From CAIYTF01 sp963664845 (GTDB lineage Bacteria; Bacteroidota; Ignavibacteria; Ignavibacteriales; Ignavibacteriaceae): a stretch of 64,000 bases of DNA. Positions 26,741 to 36,335 of the stretch are shown one piece after another (positions within the stretch are counted from its first letter, which is position 1; the number at the start of each line of letters is the position of its first letter). The DNA is taken from positions 2,108,001 to 2,172,000 of the forward strand of contig OY761615.1 in the NCBI GenBank assembly GCA_963664845.1, in the 5' to 3' direction. Made by a program: the position numbers and the translations under genes. The notes beneath the pieces are model-generated. The model made no database searches, was not told the DNA's origin, and saw only the letters and a list, made by a program, of their open reading frames with translations.

Positions 26741-27991
26741 ATGAACAAATGCGTTTATTTGTTCATATTGCTTGTTGCATGCAACAAGTTATATGGACAA
26801 GCCATATATACTGCAAAAGCACTATCCTTACCTGATGCTATTGAGATTGGCTTGAAAAACAATCCCGAAATGGGAATAGCCGCAGCTCAAATAAAAGCAG
26901 TGGAAGGAAAGTTTTGGACCGGAATATCACTACCCCAACCTGAATTTTCGGTGGGATATGATTTTGTGCCAACGGGGAAAAGCCTGAACAATTACAGCGA
27001 AAGGACCATTGGTATAAGTCAAGCCATTGAGTTTCCCTCAACGTATTTCTTAAGGGGAACCAAATTGTCAAAAGAGAAGGAAATAGCCTCACTCCAATTC
27101 AAAGTTACGCAGCTTGGAGTTATATCCCGGATAAAATCTGCCTATGTAATTTTGGCAGCCAACCATGAATACATAAAGATCGCGTCAGAAAATCTTGCCA
27201 TCGCTGAAGATTTTGCAGACAAGGCGGATATCCGCTATAACGCTGGAGAAGGCACAAATCTTGAGCGTCTTACTGCGAAAGTGCAATATGCCGAAGCCAC
27301 GAATAATGAAGAGCTTCACAAAAATCAACTTCTTGCTGCTCTGGCAGAATTTAATTTTGCATTAGGCTATGGGAAGGATGCTGACAGAAAATATATGCTC
27401 ACCGACACACTCAGCTACAGGGCATTCAACATGCCGCTTGAGAAACTGATTGGAGAAGCGATGGGGACAAGCCCACAGCTCAACATCGCGGAACTTCACG
27501 TCCGCTCTTCCGTTCTTGATAAAACCCTTGCCTGGACAAGCCTGCTGCCTTCATTCAATTTGGCATACTTTAAGCAATACCGTGATGGCAACAGCGGCTA
27601 CTATGGGGCATCGTTAGGAATTGCCATTCCTCTATGGGGCCTTTTTGATCAAAGGGGGAAAATTGCAGAAACATCAGCCAATATAGCCATATCAGAATCG
27701 GAACTACAGGTCGCAAGAAACACCATTTATCTCAAAATACAAAGCGCCTATTCCGATCTCAAAAATGCAGAGAAGCAGGTTCAGCTTTATCATGCCGTTA
27801 TTCTTCCGCAATCAGAAGAAATCTATCGGTCGGCAACCATGGGTTACGATGCAGGCGAAATCACCTACATTGAATTCCTTCAGGCTAAACAAACCATAAT
27901 CAATTCAAAAAGCAGTTATATAAACGCACTGCTTATGTATAACCTTTCTGTTATTGCCCTGGAAGAGGCAATGGGCAAAAGCAGCAACTAA
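26741..27991 (+). CDS. TolC-family outer-membrane efflux protein (CusC/CzcC-like)
   Basis: Outer-membrane channel of a tripartite efflux pump. The 416-residue product has a signal peptide (CVYLFILLVACNKLYGQ), then alternating long helices and short strands: LPDAIEIGLKNNPEMGIAAAQ, a repeat of the helical hairpin, and a second half with SALIEIEY-like pattern GYDAGEITYIEFLQAKQTII, typical of the TolC/OEP fold. The GGAG site lies 7 bases before the ATG at 26741. It is first of three pump genes (TolC, adaptor, RND), separated from the adaptor by 14 bases. Confidence 0.88.
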   Translation: MNKCVYLFILLVACNKLYGQAIYTAKALSLPDAIEIGLKNNPEMGIAAAQIKAVEGKFWTGISLPQPEFSVGYDFVPTGKSLNNYSERTIGISQAIEFPSTYFLRGTKLSKEKEIASLQFKVTQLGVISRIKSAYVILAANHEYIKIASENLAIAEDFADKADIRYNAGEGTNLERLTAKVQYAEATNNEELHKNQLLAALAEFNFALGYGKDADRKYMLTDTLSYRAFNMPLEKLIGEAMGTSPQLNIAELHVRSSVLDKTLAWTSLLPSFNLAYFKQYRDGNSGYYGASLGIAIPLWGLFDQRGKIAETSANIAISESELQVARNTIYLKIQSAYSDLKNAEKQVQLYHAVILPQSEEIYRSATMGYDAGEITYIEFLQAKQTIINSKSSYINALLMYNLSVIALEEAMGKSSN

Positions 27992-28005
27992 ACCGGAACA
28001 ACTAT

Positions 28006-29184
28006 ATGATAACCAATAAAAAAACATTACTACTGTCAGCCATGATTATAATCATCTCATTCGCCGGATGCAGTAAAGAGACAAATGATGATAAAAAGCC
28101 TGTCACAGAAACTGCACACAAAACCATGGTTAGGCTTTCACCTGCCTCAGCCATGGAGATTGGACTGCGTACCGAAACAACTGCTCTTAAACCTTTCACC
28201 GGGTCTATTGCCATCCCTGCAAAAGTGTTGGCAAACCAGGATAACGAAGCCCAAGTCGGTTCACTGGTGCCGGGAAGAGTCTATAAGGTCTATGCAAAAG
28301 TTGGGGATCAGGTGAAAGCCGGTCAGGCCTTGATGCTCATGGAAGGCCTGCAAATTGGTGAAATAAAAGCAGGTTTTTTAAAAGCCAAGGCTAATCTAGC
28401 ATATCAAAAATCCACGTATGAACGCCAGAAAACCCTGATGGAGCAAAAAGTCGGCTCACAGAAATCGTTTCTTGAAGCACAAGCCGAGTATGAAAAAGCG
28501 CTTGCCGAATATAATGCCGAAGACAGGAAAATTCATTCCATCGGCTTGACAGATGAAGAGGTCACCAACAATAAAAACGGGCATGCCGAAGAACATACAT
28601 CCGGGACACTCGCTGTTAAAGCTCCCATCAGCGGAGTGATAGTTGAGCGAAATGTGGTTATAGGTCAACTGCTTGAAAATACCACAATAGCATTCAAGAT
28701 AATCAACAGTGAATCAGTTTGGATTGACGGTCAAATGTATGAGAAGGATATTAACCGGATCGCCGGGAAAACCGAGGTTAGCTTTACTGCTTCGGCATAT
28801 CCCAACGAAACATTTAAAGGAAGGCTCGATGTTATTGGTCAAATGATCGATGAAAAAACCCGGACTATCACGGTACGGGCCAGTTTCTCAAACCCGCAGG
28901 GCAAATTAAAGCCACAACTGTTTGGTGAGCTGAAGATACCGGTTGACAAAAACGCTTTGGCGCTGCTGATTCCGGCTGAGTCAGTAATCAAGACAGATAA
29001 TGCTGATTTTGTTTTTATCCAAAAAGATGATTCCTTATTCGAAAAGCGCTCTGTTGTGGTTGGCGCAGTGCAGAATGATATACTGGAGATCAAAGATGGA
29101 GTGACAGAAAATGAAAGGGTTGTTGTAAAGGGTGCATTTTATTTAAAATCTGAGTTACTTAAATCTGAATTAGGAGAGGAATAG
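28006..29184 (+). CDS. RND efflux periplasmic adaptor, lipoprotein (CusB/CzcB-like)
   Basis: Membrane-fusion protein that links the inner-membrane pump to the outer-membrane channel. The 392-residue product starts with a lipoprotein signal (lipobox SFAGC near residue 21), then the barrel-sandwich segments GSLVPGRVYKVYAKVGDQVK and TLAVKAPISGVIVERNVVIG around a coiled-coil hairpin (about residues 110-180), and beta-barrel and membrane-proximal parts. A HxxEEH-like stretch (NGHAEEHTSG) precedes the second lipoyl half and could bind metal. It lies 4 bases before the RND gene. Confidence 0.9.
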   Translation: MITNKKTLLLSAMIIIISFAGCSKETNDDKKPVTETAHKTMVRLSPASAMEIGLRTETTALKPFTGSIAIPAKVLANQDNEAQVGSLVPGRVYKVYAKVGDQVKAGQALMLMEGLQIGEIKAGFLKAKANLAYQKSTYERQKTLMEQKVGSQKSFLEAQAEYEKALAEYNAEDRKIHSIGLTDEEVTNNKNGHAEEHTSGTLAVKAPISGVIVERNVVIGQLLENTTIAFKIINSESVWIDGQMYEKDINRIAGKTEVSFTASAYPNETFKGRLDVIGQMIDEKTRTITVRASFSNPQGKLKPQLFGELKIPVDKNALALLIPAESVIKTDNADFVFIQKDDSLFEKRSVVVGAVQNDILEIKDGVTENERVVVKGAFYLKSELLKSELGEE

Positions 29185-29188
29185 CTAC

Positions 29189-32100
29189 ATGTTGGAGAGA
29201 ATTATCGCTGCAATGCTGAGGCAAAAAGGAATGATTGTTTTTATTTCGTTCGTTATAGTAGCCTTTGGCATCTATTCCTATGTTACACTTCCAATTGACG
29301 CTTTTCCTGACGTCACCAATATTCAGGTTGATGTGACCGGCTACGCAAATGGTCTTTCTGCTGAAGAAATTGAACGCTCGGTTACTTACCCTATTGAAAT
29401 GTCTATGCGCGGTTTACCAGGGGTTAAGCAAATGCGGTCTGTGACCAAATTTGGTTTATCAATGGTGACTATTGTTTTTGATGATGCGGCAGATATATAT
29501 TTTGTCAGACAACTTGTGTTTGAAAGATTGGCTGAAGCCAGAGAAAATGTTCCCAAAGGCGTAGAAATCACCATGGGGCCCATAGCAACCGTTATGGGAG
29601 AGATATATCAGTTTACGCTCAACGGCAGGATGCCAGACAACCCGGACGCCAAAAAGAAATATCTCGCTGAATTACGAACTTTGCAGGAATGGGTTGTAAA
29701 TCCACTCATTAAAAGCGTTCCCGGTGTGAACGAAATAAACTCATTTGGCGGATATTTCAAACAATATCAGGTTATCGTATCACCGGATAAACTGCTTAAA
29801 TATGAGATAACCATTGATGATGTTTTTTCGGCCATCGAGAAGAATAATCAAAACGCAGGGGGCAATATTATTGAAAGATATTCGGAGCAATTCATTGTCC
29901 GGGGAGTGGGTTTGCTGAAAAACACATCAGACATTGAAAACATTGTCCTCAAATCCAATCAGGGCACACCAACGTACCTGAAAGATGTTGCCGTAATAAA
30001 AACTGGTGAGGCCGTCCGGCAGGGTGCCGCACTGATCAATGGCCGGGATGAAGCTGTCGGGGGCATTGTCATGATGCTTCGCGGAGAAAACAGCCGTGAA
30101 GTTGTGGAGCGTGTAAAAGAAAAAGTAAAAGAAATAAATGAGAATAATGTTTTACCGAACGGCATAAAGATCGTCCCCTTCTATGACCGGGCCGAGATTG
30201 TAAAGGCAAGCGTCAATACTGTTTCGAAAGCATTAATTGAAGGGTCAATTCTTGTTTTGCTGATCCTCTATGTTTTACTCAGGAATTTAAGGGGGGCTTT
30301 TGTTGTACTAATTGCGCTACCGCTCTCTCTTTTATCGACCTTCATCGTCATGAAATTTGTGGGGTTAAGTGCCAACCTGATGTCGTTGGGCGGCCTGTCA
30401 ATTTCAATTGGAATGATCATCGACGCAACCATTATTCAGGTCGAAAATGTACAGCGTCATCTGAGTGAAAGCGGACATAAAGAGAGGAGCATAGTTACTG
30501 TTTTAAAAGCAGTGTTGGAAGTGCGGAAGCCGAGTATTTTTGGTGAACTGATCATTGCAATCACCTTCATACCCATTTTGTCGCTTGAAGGGATTGAAGG
30601 GAAAATGTTTAGTCCACTGGCGATGACGGTTGCCATAGCACTTTTAGCTTCTCTGTTACTCTCAATTTTTGTGATCCCGGTATTGTGTACTTTCTTTTTG
30701 AAACCGCAATATGAAAAGGAAAGCGTTGTCATGAAATATGCTGCAAAACTCTACGTACCGTTATTGCGGTTCAGTCTTAAGAGGAGAAAAGGATTGTTGG
30801 CAGGAGTCTGCGTTGTTCTTCTGGCTTCTCTTCTGATAATACCACAATTGGGAACAGAGTTTATTCCAACAATGGATGAAGGTGCGTTCGATATGGACGT
30901 ATCGCTGTTGCCGGGAGTTTCATTGGAAAAATCAATGGAGATCAGCAAACATATAGGAGAAAAGCTGAAACAGTTTCCCGAATTGGGAACAGTTGTATCA
31001 AGAACCGGACAAACCGGGGTAGCACTAGATGCCAGAGGTGTTGATAAAACCGGATTTGTCGGTGTTCTTCATCCCAAAAAGGAATGGAAGCGGAATCTGA
31101 GCCGGGAAGAATTAACCGGCGAGATGAGAGACTCACTATCATCTATTCCGGGGATAGGTTATAGTTTCAGTCAACCAATCCAGTGCAGAATTGATGAATT
31201 GGTCGCCGGAACAAAGGCTCAATTGATTGTCAAGCTGTTTGGTGAGAACATTGAAGTGCTGAAATCGAAAGCCGAGGAAATAACCGGTATCCTCGCCACC
31301 TTAAAAGGCGGAACAGACATACTGGCAGAAAAAACATCAGGACAGCCTTATCTGACGATTGCGATTGACCGTACACGGATAGCCCGTTACGGGTTAAACA
31401 TCAGCGATGTGCAAAGCATCGTTGAGATTGCAATCGGAGGCAAAGTCGCATCAAAATTCTATGAAGAGAACAGAAGCTTTGACATCACCGTACGCTTACC
31501 GGAAGAGCACAGAAATTCAATTGAGACAATTGGAAATATTCTGGTGCCTACACACGCCGGTGCCAATATTCCCCTCAGCGAATTGGCAAAAATATCCCTC
31601 ACGGCAGGCCCCGTGCAGATCAGTCGCGAAGATGGTATGAGAAGAATCGGGATTGAGATGAATATAAGCGGAACGGATATTGGCAGCTTTGTTTCTGAGG
31701 CAAAGCAATTGATCCAGGCGAAAGTTGTGCTGCCAGACGGCTATTTTGTAACCTGGGGTGGTCAGTTTGAGAACCAGCAGCGCGCTATGGCCAGATTGTT
31801 GATCGTTGGGCCTATTGCAATCGGATTGATCCTGCTGTTGCTCTTTATTACTTTCGGAAATATTCGTCTTGCATTATTGGTGCTTTTCAACCTTCCCTTT
31901 GCCTTAATTGGTGGAGTGTTTTCACTTTGGATTTCCGGCTTGTACTTATCAATTCCTGCTGCTGTTGGATTCATTGTTCTGTTTGGAGTTGCAGTTCTAA
32001 ACGGCGTTGTACTTGTTTCGCATATAACGCAACTGCGGGAGGATGGCATGGAACTGACAGAAGCGCTTTTTACCGGTTGCTCCAACAGACTGCGCCCGGT

Positions 32101-32293
32101 TTTAATGACTGCTTCAATCTCAATATTCAGCCTGCTTCCCATGCTGTATGCGGGTGGCGCCGGTTCGGAAATTCAGAAGCCACTGGCGACGGTTGTTGTT
32201 GGGGGATTGGTAACTTCTACGATCCTGACGCTGTTTCTTATTCCTTCACTGTACGGTTGGTTTGAGAAGCTTTGGAACGGGAAAATAAAATAA
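29189..32293 (+). CDS. Heavy-metal efflux RND pump (CusA/CzcA family)
   Basis: Inner-membrane proton-driven pump, 1,034 residues with the usual twelve helices and two large periplasmic loops (opening VTLPIDAFPDVTNIQVDV is typical of the HME-RND branch). In helix 4 the motif reads SIGMIIDATIIQVEN, keeping Asp412 and Glu419. The extra Asp six residues before Asp412, seen in classical CzcA (DFGIIVDG), is Ser here, which is closer to the CusA-type layout. Metal preference is therefore uncertain, with monovalent Cu/Ag or another metal both possible. Last gene of the operon; a long terminator hairpin follows. Confidence 0.9.
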   Translation: MLERIIAAMLRQKGMIVFISFVIVAFGIYSYVTLPIDAFPDVTNIQVDVTGYANGLSAEEIERSVTYPIEMSMRGLPGVKQMRSVTKFGLSMVTIVFDDAADIYFVRQLVFERLAEARENVPKGVEITMGPIATVMGEIYQFTLNGRMPDNPDAKKKYLAELRTLQEWVVNPLIKSVPGVNEINSFGGYFKQYQVIVSPDKLLKYEITIDDVFSAIEKNNQNAGGNIIERYSEQFIVRGVGLLKNTSDIENIVLKSNQGTPTYLKDVAVIKTGEAVRQGAALINGRDEAVGGIVMMLRGENSREVVERVKEKVKEINENNVLPNGIKIVPFYDRAEIVKASVNTVSKALIEGSILVLLILYVLLRNLRGAFVVLIALPLSLLSTFIVMKFVGLSANLMSLGGLSISIGMIIDATIIQVENVQRHLSESGHKERSIVTVLKAVLEVRKPSIFGELIIAITFIPILSLEGIEGKMFSPLAMTVAIALLASLLLSIFVIPVLCTFFLKPQYEKESVVMKYAAKLYVPLLRFSLKRRKGLLAGVCVVLLASLLIIPQLGTEFIPTMDEGAFDMDVSLLPGVSLEKSMEISKHIGEKLKQFPELGTVVSRTGQTGVALDARGVDKTGFVGVLHPKKEWKRNLSREELTGEMRDSLSSIPGIGYSFSQPIQCRIDELVAGTKAQLIVKLFGENIEVLKSKAEEITGILATLKGGTDILAEKTSGQPYLTIAIDRTRIARYGLNISDVQSIVEIAIGGKVASKFYEENRSFDITVRLPEEHRNSIETIGNILVPTHAGANIPLSELAKISLTAGPVQISREDGMRRIGIEMNISGTDIGSFVSEAKQLIQAKVVLPDGYFVTWGGQFENQQRAMARLLIVGPIAIGLILLLLFITFGNIRLALLVLFNLPFALIGGVFSLWISGLYLSIPAAVGFIVLFGVAVLNGVVLVSHITQLREDGMELTEALFTGCSNRLRPVLMTASISIFSLLPMLYAGGAGSEIQKPLATVVVGGLVTSTILTLFLIPSLYGWFEKLWNGKIK

Positions 32294-32299
32294 AACTTT

Positions 32300-32350
32300 C
32301 GGTACAGGGATGAGAGGTTCAGACTTCTCTTCCTTGTATCGGTATTTTTA
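32300..32350 (+). terminator. Terminator of the metal-efflux operon
   Basis: A long stem of about 11 pairs (32300-32310 with 32331-32341) plus inner GAGA/TCTC pairing, followed by TATTTTTA. Lies 7 bases after the RND stop and before the convergent AEC transporter gene. Confidence 0.7.
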
Positions 32351-32358
32351 CAAGACCA

Positions 32359-33324
32359 TTAGAGTAACTGTAGTGCTTTCATTACAAACACCGCCGCTGA
32401 AATGGTAAACACAGAAAAAAAAGTTGTCAGCATGATGATGGAACTTGCCAATATTCCGTTGGAGCCCATCTGATCGGCCATGACATAGCTGATAATAGCA
32501 GTAGGAGCACCAAACACAATATAAAGGATCAGAAGATCATAGCTTCTGAAACCCAGGCAATAAGCAATGGTAGTGAGGATTGCCGGCGAAATGAGCACCT
32601 TAATTAAAGCGGCAGAGACTGCAAGCCTGGGGGTTTGTTTTATGTTTTCTTTGCCCAGTGAACCGCCAATTCCTATGAGAGCGAGAGGTAATGATAGAGA
32701 AGCAAGGTAATTTACTGTTGTAAGGGCAATACCCGGTAATTTAATTTGCATAAGGGCGATCACAAATCCGCTGCCCAAAGCTATGAGCAGAGGATTTACC
32801 GCGATATCTTTCAACACTTTTTTATACAACCCATCTCCAGCAGCATTTCCAGCCACCGAGAGAACAACAATGGCAAGTATGTTATAAAGCGGGAGCACAA
32901 ATGCCAGTGCCACGGATGCCTTTCCCAATGCCGGAGTTCCGCCAATGTTCTGGATGAGAGCAAGCCCGATAATTGCAAGATTCCCCCGGAAACTTCCCTG
33001 AACAAATGCGCCAAGATTATGTTTCTCAATTTTCATCCACCTACCTACAAACCAGGCAAGAAGAATTGTAACAACGGTGCCAAAATAGGCATAGCCCAAC
33101 AGATTAAAATCAAAGGCTTTTTTAACATCGAGCTTCAGCATTTCAACGAAGATAAAAGCAGGAAGCGCAACAACGAAGATGAGCTGGTTGGCAATTGAAC
33201 AAAAGTTGGCGTTGATAATGTCCAAACGTCTGAGCACCTGTCCAAGGGCAATAATTAAAAAGACCGGGAAAACATTATTTGCTACAAAAAGAATAAGTTC
33301 CAAAGTGGCTGTTCCATTTATCAA
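32359..33324 (-). CDS. AEC-family transporter (auxin efflux carrier-like)
   Basis: Integral membrane protein of 321 residues with about ten helices in a five-plus-five arrangement. Typical segments are NVFPVFLIIALGQVLRRL at the start, LIFVVALPAFIFVEML, GSFRGNLAIIGLAL and, in the second half, LPLALIGIGGSLG and FGAPTAIISYVMADQMG. Family members export or import organic acids and related small molecules in bacteria; the substrate is unknown. The start appears to be a TTG at 33324, since no in-frame ATG precedes the first helix. Confidence 0.85.
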   Translation of the reverse strand: MINGTATLELILFVANNVFPVFLIIALGQVLRRLDIINANFCSIANQLIFVVALPAFIFVEMLKLDVKKAFDFNLLGYAYFGTVVTILLAWFVGRWMKIEKHNLGAFVQGSFRGNLAIIGLALIQNIGGTPALGKASVALAFVLPLYNILAIVVLSVAGNAAGDGLYKKVLKDIAVNPLLIALGSGFVIALMQIKLPGIALTTVNYLASLSLPLALIGIGGSLGKENIKQTPRLAVSAALIKVLISPAILTTIAYCLGFRSYDLLILYIVFGAPTAIISYVMADQMGSNGILASSIIMLTTFFSVFTISAAVFVMKALQLL

Positions 33325-33830
33325 ATCGGATGGGCAAATAGTTTAGATTACCTGACAAAATATAACGAATGCTGCCCAAATAAACCGCTGGGATTAAAAA
33401 TTTCGTTATCACCTGGAGCAAGTGCGTGTCGTACAACCAAAAATATGTCATTGTGAGCCCGCATCGGGCTAAGTTGAGGACATTCCTCCTGTTGATACGC
33501 AGACCAATATCCCGGGTGTAGGGCACTCTCACGCAGGCATCTATAAACATAGTTTTGGAATTCTGAATTTTGCACTGAAAATATCATGCATGGGGCTCTT
33601 AAGCCAGATGATAACGCGAATAGCTGCTATTTCTTATCAAAGGTATCATTAAACACGCCTTGAAGGATTTTTGCATCGCTTATCATATATTGTTATCATA
33701 AATTTTTCATAATTCAATATCTTAGCCCCGATATCGGCAATATGATGTACACCGCATATTCAGCGGCGAAAATTAATTTCTGATTTACAGGGACAATAGA
33801 TTATGCTTAATTAACCAATACGGGACTAAA
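33325..33830. other. Divergent intergenic region, no gene seen
   Basis: About 500 bases between the leftward transporter and rightward rmuC. The part near 33680-33790 is AT-rich and probably carries the rmuC promoter. No hairpin with a T-run and no credible coding frame were found. Confidence 0.45.
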
Positions 33831-35231
33831 ATGGAATCAGGTTATCTCCCTATAATAATTGCGGCAAGCGCGCTCCTTATTACGATTGTGCTTGCACTGT
33901 ATATACGCAAAGGAAATACAGGCAACGCCTTAAAGGATATAGCCGATGATCTCACTGCAACGATAAGGCAAATCGAACAAACAATAAAAGCAGAAACAGC
34001 CAACACAAACAATCGTATCAATCAACTCGAACAGAATATTCGCACGGAGATGGCCACGGGAAGACTGGAAAACAATAAAGCATTGCAGGACAACAGAATT
34101 GAAATGCGGCAGTCGCAACAAATTATTTCCGATACCACACTGCGCAATGCACAGGCATTCAACGAACTACAAAAACAAAAAGCTGAGGAAATGACTGCAC
34201 GTCTTTCTGAAATTAAAAATGAGATTTCTGCCAGCCTTGAGGCCACCAGAAAGACCGTAGAGGAACGCCTGCAACTGCTGCAGAACGGAAACGAAAAGAA
34301 ACTGGAACAAATGCGTGAAACGGTTGATGAGAAGCTGCATCAGGTGCTTGAACAGCGTTTGAGCGAATCATTCAGGCAGGTGAGCGAACGATTACAGCAA
34401 GTACATGAGGGACTTGGCGAGATGAAGACCCTGGCAGCAGGTGTCGGAGATTTGAAACACGTGTTGGCCAATGTGAAGAAACGAGGCATACTTGGGGAGA
34501 TTCAACTTGGCGGAATTCTGGAAAGCATTTTGGCAACAAACCAATATGCAAAGAATGTAATAACAAAATCGGGGTCAACAAATTACGTTGAGTTTGCAAT
34601 AAAGCTCCCGGGGAACGAAGACCCGACCGCCCCCGTTTATCTTCCTATCGATTCGAAATTTCCTATTGAATCATATAACCGGCTGCTTGATGCCTACGAT
34701 GCCGTTGACCCTGAAGCCGTAAAGATCTCTATTAAAGAATTGGAACGTGAAGTGCTACGTTGCGCAAAGGACATTCATGATAAATATTTGGATCCACCGA
34801 ACACAACCGATTTTGGTATTCTCTTTCTGCCTATTGAGGGATTATATGCCGAGGTTGTTCGCAGACAAGATTTGCTGGAGACCCTGTTTCGCGACTTGAA
34901 GGTAACTGTTGTTGGGCCCACCACACTCGCAGCGACATTGAACAGTCTGCAGATGGGATTTCGAACACTTGCCATTGAAAAACGAAGCAGTGAAGTATGG
35001 AAAGTGCTTAGCGCAGTGAAAACCGAATTTAAGAAATTTGGAGAGGTGCTGGCAAAAGCACAAACAAAGATTAGCCAGGCAAATCAGGAGATTGATCAGC
35101 TTGTTGGGACGCGGACGCGAAAGATCGAACAAACACTCAGAAACGTTCAGGAACTGCCGGGGCACGAGCCTGCTCTGTTGCTGCAAGAGCCTGAACCGAC
35201 GGCAACAGACCCGGAAGAACAACAGGTATAA
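33831..35231 (+). CDS. rmuC: DNA recombination protein RmuC
   Basis: RmuC proteins limit inversions and rearrangements between repeats; the mechanism may be nuclease action on stalled DNA. The 466-residue product has an N-terminal membrane helix (ISPIIIAASALLITIVLALY-like), a coiled coil of about 170 residues rich in Gln, Glu and Lys, then the conserved core VKKRGILGEIQLGGILESIL, FAIKLPGNEDPTAPVYLPID and SKFPIESYNRLLDAYD, with later DFGILFLPIEGLYAEV and VVGPTTLAATLNSL. Followed after 8 bases by a Nudix gene in the same direction. Confidence 0.93.
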   Translation: MESGYLPIIIAASALLITIVLALYIRKGNTGNALKDIADDLTATIRQIEQTIKAETANTNNRINQLEQNIRTEMATGRLENNKALQDNRIEMRQSQQIISDTTLRNAQAFNELQKQKAEEMTARLSEIKNEISASLEATRKTVEERLQLLQNGNEKKLEQMRETVDEKLHQVLEQRLSESFRQVSERLQQVHEGLGEMKTLAAGVGDLKHVLANVKKRGILGEIQLGGILESILATNQYAKNVITKSGSTNYVEFAIKLPGNEDPTAPVYLPIDSKFPIESYNRLLDAYDAVDPEAVKISIKELEREVLRCAKDIHDKYLDPPNTTDFGILFLPIEGLYAEVVRRQDLLETLFRDLKVTVVGPTTLAATLNSLQMGFRTLAIEKRSSEVWKVLSAVKTEFKKFGEVLAKAQTKISQANQEIDQLVGTRTRKIEQTLRNVQELPGHEPALLLQEPEPTATDPEEQQV

Positions 35232-35239
35232 CAGCAACT

Positions 35240-35674
35240 ATGATTAATGTGGTATGTGCAGTAATTGTCGAAGACAGCAGGATTTTATGTGTGCAGCGCA
35301 GTGAGACGATGTCTTTGCCCCTCTGTTGGGAATTCCCCGGAGGAAAAGTTGAGCCAGAGGAATCTGAGGAAGACGCTCTTATCAGGGAAATTCAGGAAGA
35401 ACTTGGAATAGACATTCGTATAGTGGAGAAACTTCACGCATCTCTTTTTACCTATGACCACGCCGATGTACGGTTACTTCCATTTTTATGCGTTGTTAGC
35501 GGGGGGAGCATTCACCTGAGAGAACACAGAGAAGCAAAATATCTTGTTGCTAATGAGCTTCAACAACTCACTTGGGCTGATGCTGACTTTCCAATTGTTC
35601 GGGAGATTATTGAAAGGGAAAAAGAGCTGATGCAATTCATCTCGTGGGATGAGGAGGCTGAAGGATATAATTAA
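35240..35674 (+). CDS. MutT-like Nudix hydrolase ((deoxy)nucleoside triphosphate pyrophosphohydrolase)
   Basis: The 144-residue product opens with VVCAVIVEDSRILCVQRSE and has a complete Nudix box, GGKVEPEESEEDALIREIQE followed by ELGI (pattern G-x5-E-x7-R-E-U-x-E-E-x-G-U), near residues 36-58. The preceding WEFPGGKVE is typical of MutT-type enzymes that clean oxidised nucleotides such as 8-oxo-dGTP. It lies 8 bases after rmuC, so both genome-maintenance genes are likely cotranscribed. The exact substrate is inferred. Confidence 0.88.
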   Translation: MINVVCAVIVEDSRILCVQRSETMSLPLCWEFPGGKVEPEESEEDALIREIQEELGIDIRIVEKLHASLFTYDHADVRLLPFLCVVSGGSIHLREHREAKYLVANELQQLTWADADFPIVREIIEREKELMQFISWDEEAEGYN

Positions 35675-35783
35675 ATCTCTGCAAACTATAAATACACCTA
35701 GTGTTGCCGGTGATTATATTACCCAACAACAAAGTCTTCCACTTTAACAAACAGGTGCTGGTCAATAATGCCAAATGACCTGA

Positions 35784-36191
35784 TTATGAGAGGATATCCT
35801 CGTTTTGCAGAATTTTCCCGAGGAGATCAACAATCTCCTGTTTGGTAAACGGTTTTGATATATAATGCGTACACCCGGCACTCAGGAAAATTTCACGATC
35901 GCCGACCATGGCATAGGCTGTAACAGCAATTATAGGAGTCTTTTCATAACCCGGAATTAAACGAATGTTCTTGGTTGCCTCCAAACCATTCATGCCAAGC
36001 CCAAGATTTATATCCATGAGAATAACATCGTATTGTTTAGCCTTCGCCAATTCAATTGCAGATGGCCCGTCGCTGGTCGAGTCCACTTTTGAGATGCTCC
36101 GGATAAAATAAGTGATCACATCCTTATTTTCCTGATTATCCTCAACGAGGAGGACATTCGGGAGTTGCCGTTCTTGCTTTTCTTCGTTCAT
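35784..36191 (-). CDS. Single-domain response regulator (receiver only)
   Basis: The 135-residue product is a CheY-type receiver: acidic pair VEDN near residues 17-19, phosphoacceptor Asp60 in VILMDINLGLG, Thr in IIAVTAYAM, and Lys in YISKPFTK. No output domain follows. Such stand-alone receivers relay phosphate in phosphorelays or act by protein contact. No histidine kinase gene is adjacent, so the partner is unknown. It is convergent with the Nudix gene and downstream of recN in the same direction (144-base gap). Confidence 0.9.
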   Translation of the reverse strand: MNEEKQERQLPNVLLVEDNQENKDVITYFIRSISKVDSTSDGPSAIELAKAKQYDVILMDINLGLGMNGLEATKNIRLIPGYEKTPIIAVTAYAMVGDREIFLSAGCTHYISKPFTKQEIVDLLGKILQNEDILS

Positions 36192-36335
36192 ATCTTACAA
36201 ATTTATCAATACCATAAACCTAATCTAACGAAATATTTCCTAATATAAAGACAAAAAAAGTTCTTTCAAACCACGATCATAAAAAGCCAAAAATTATCAC
36301 AGACTGCCTCTTTGGACGGGAAATGACAGGAGAAC

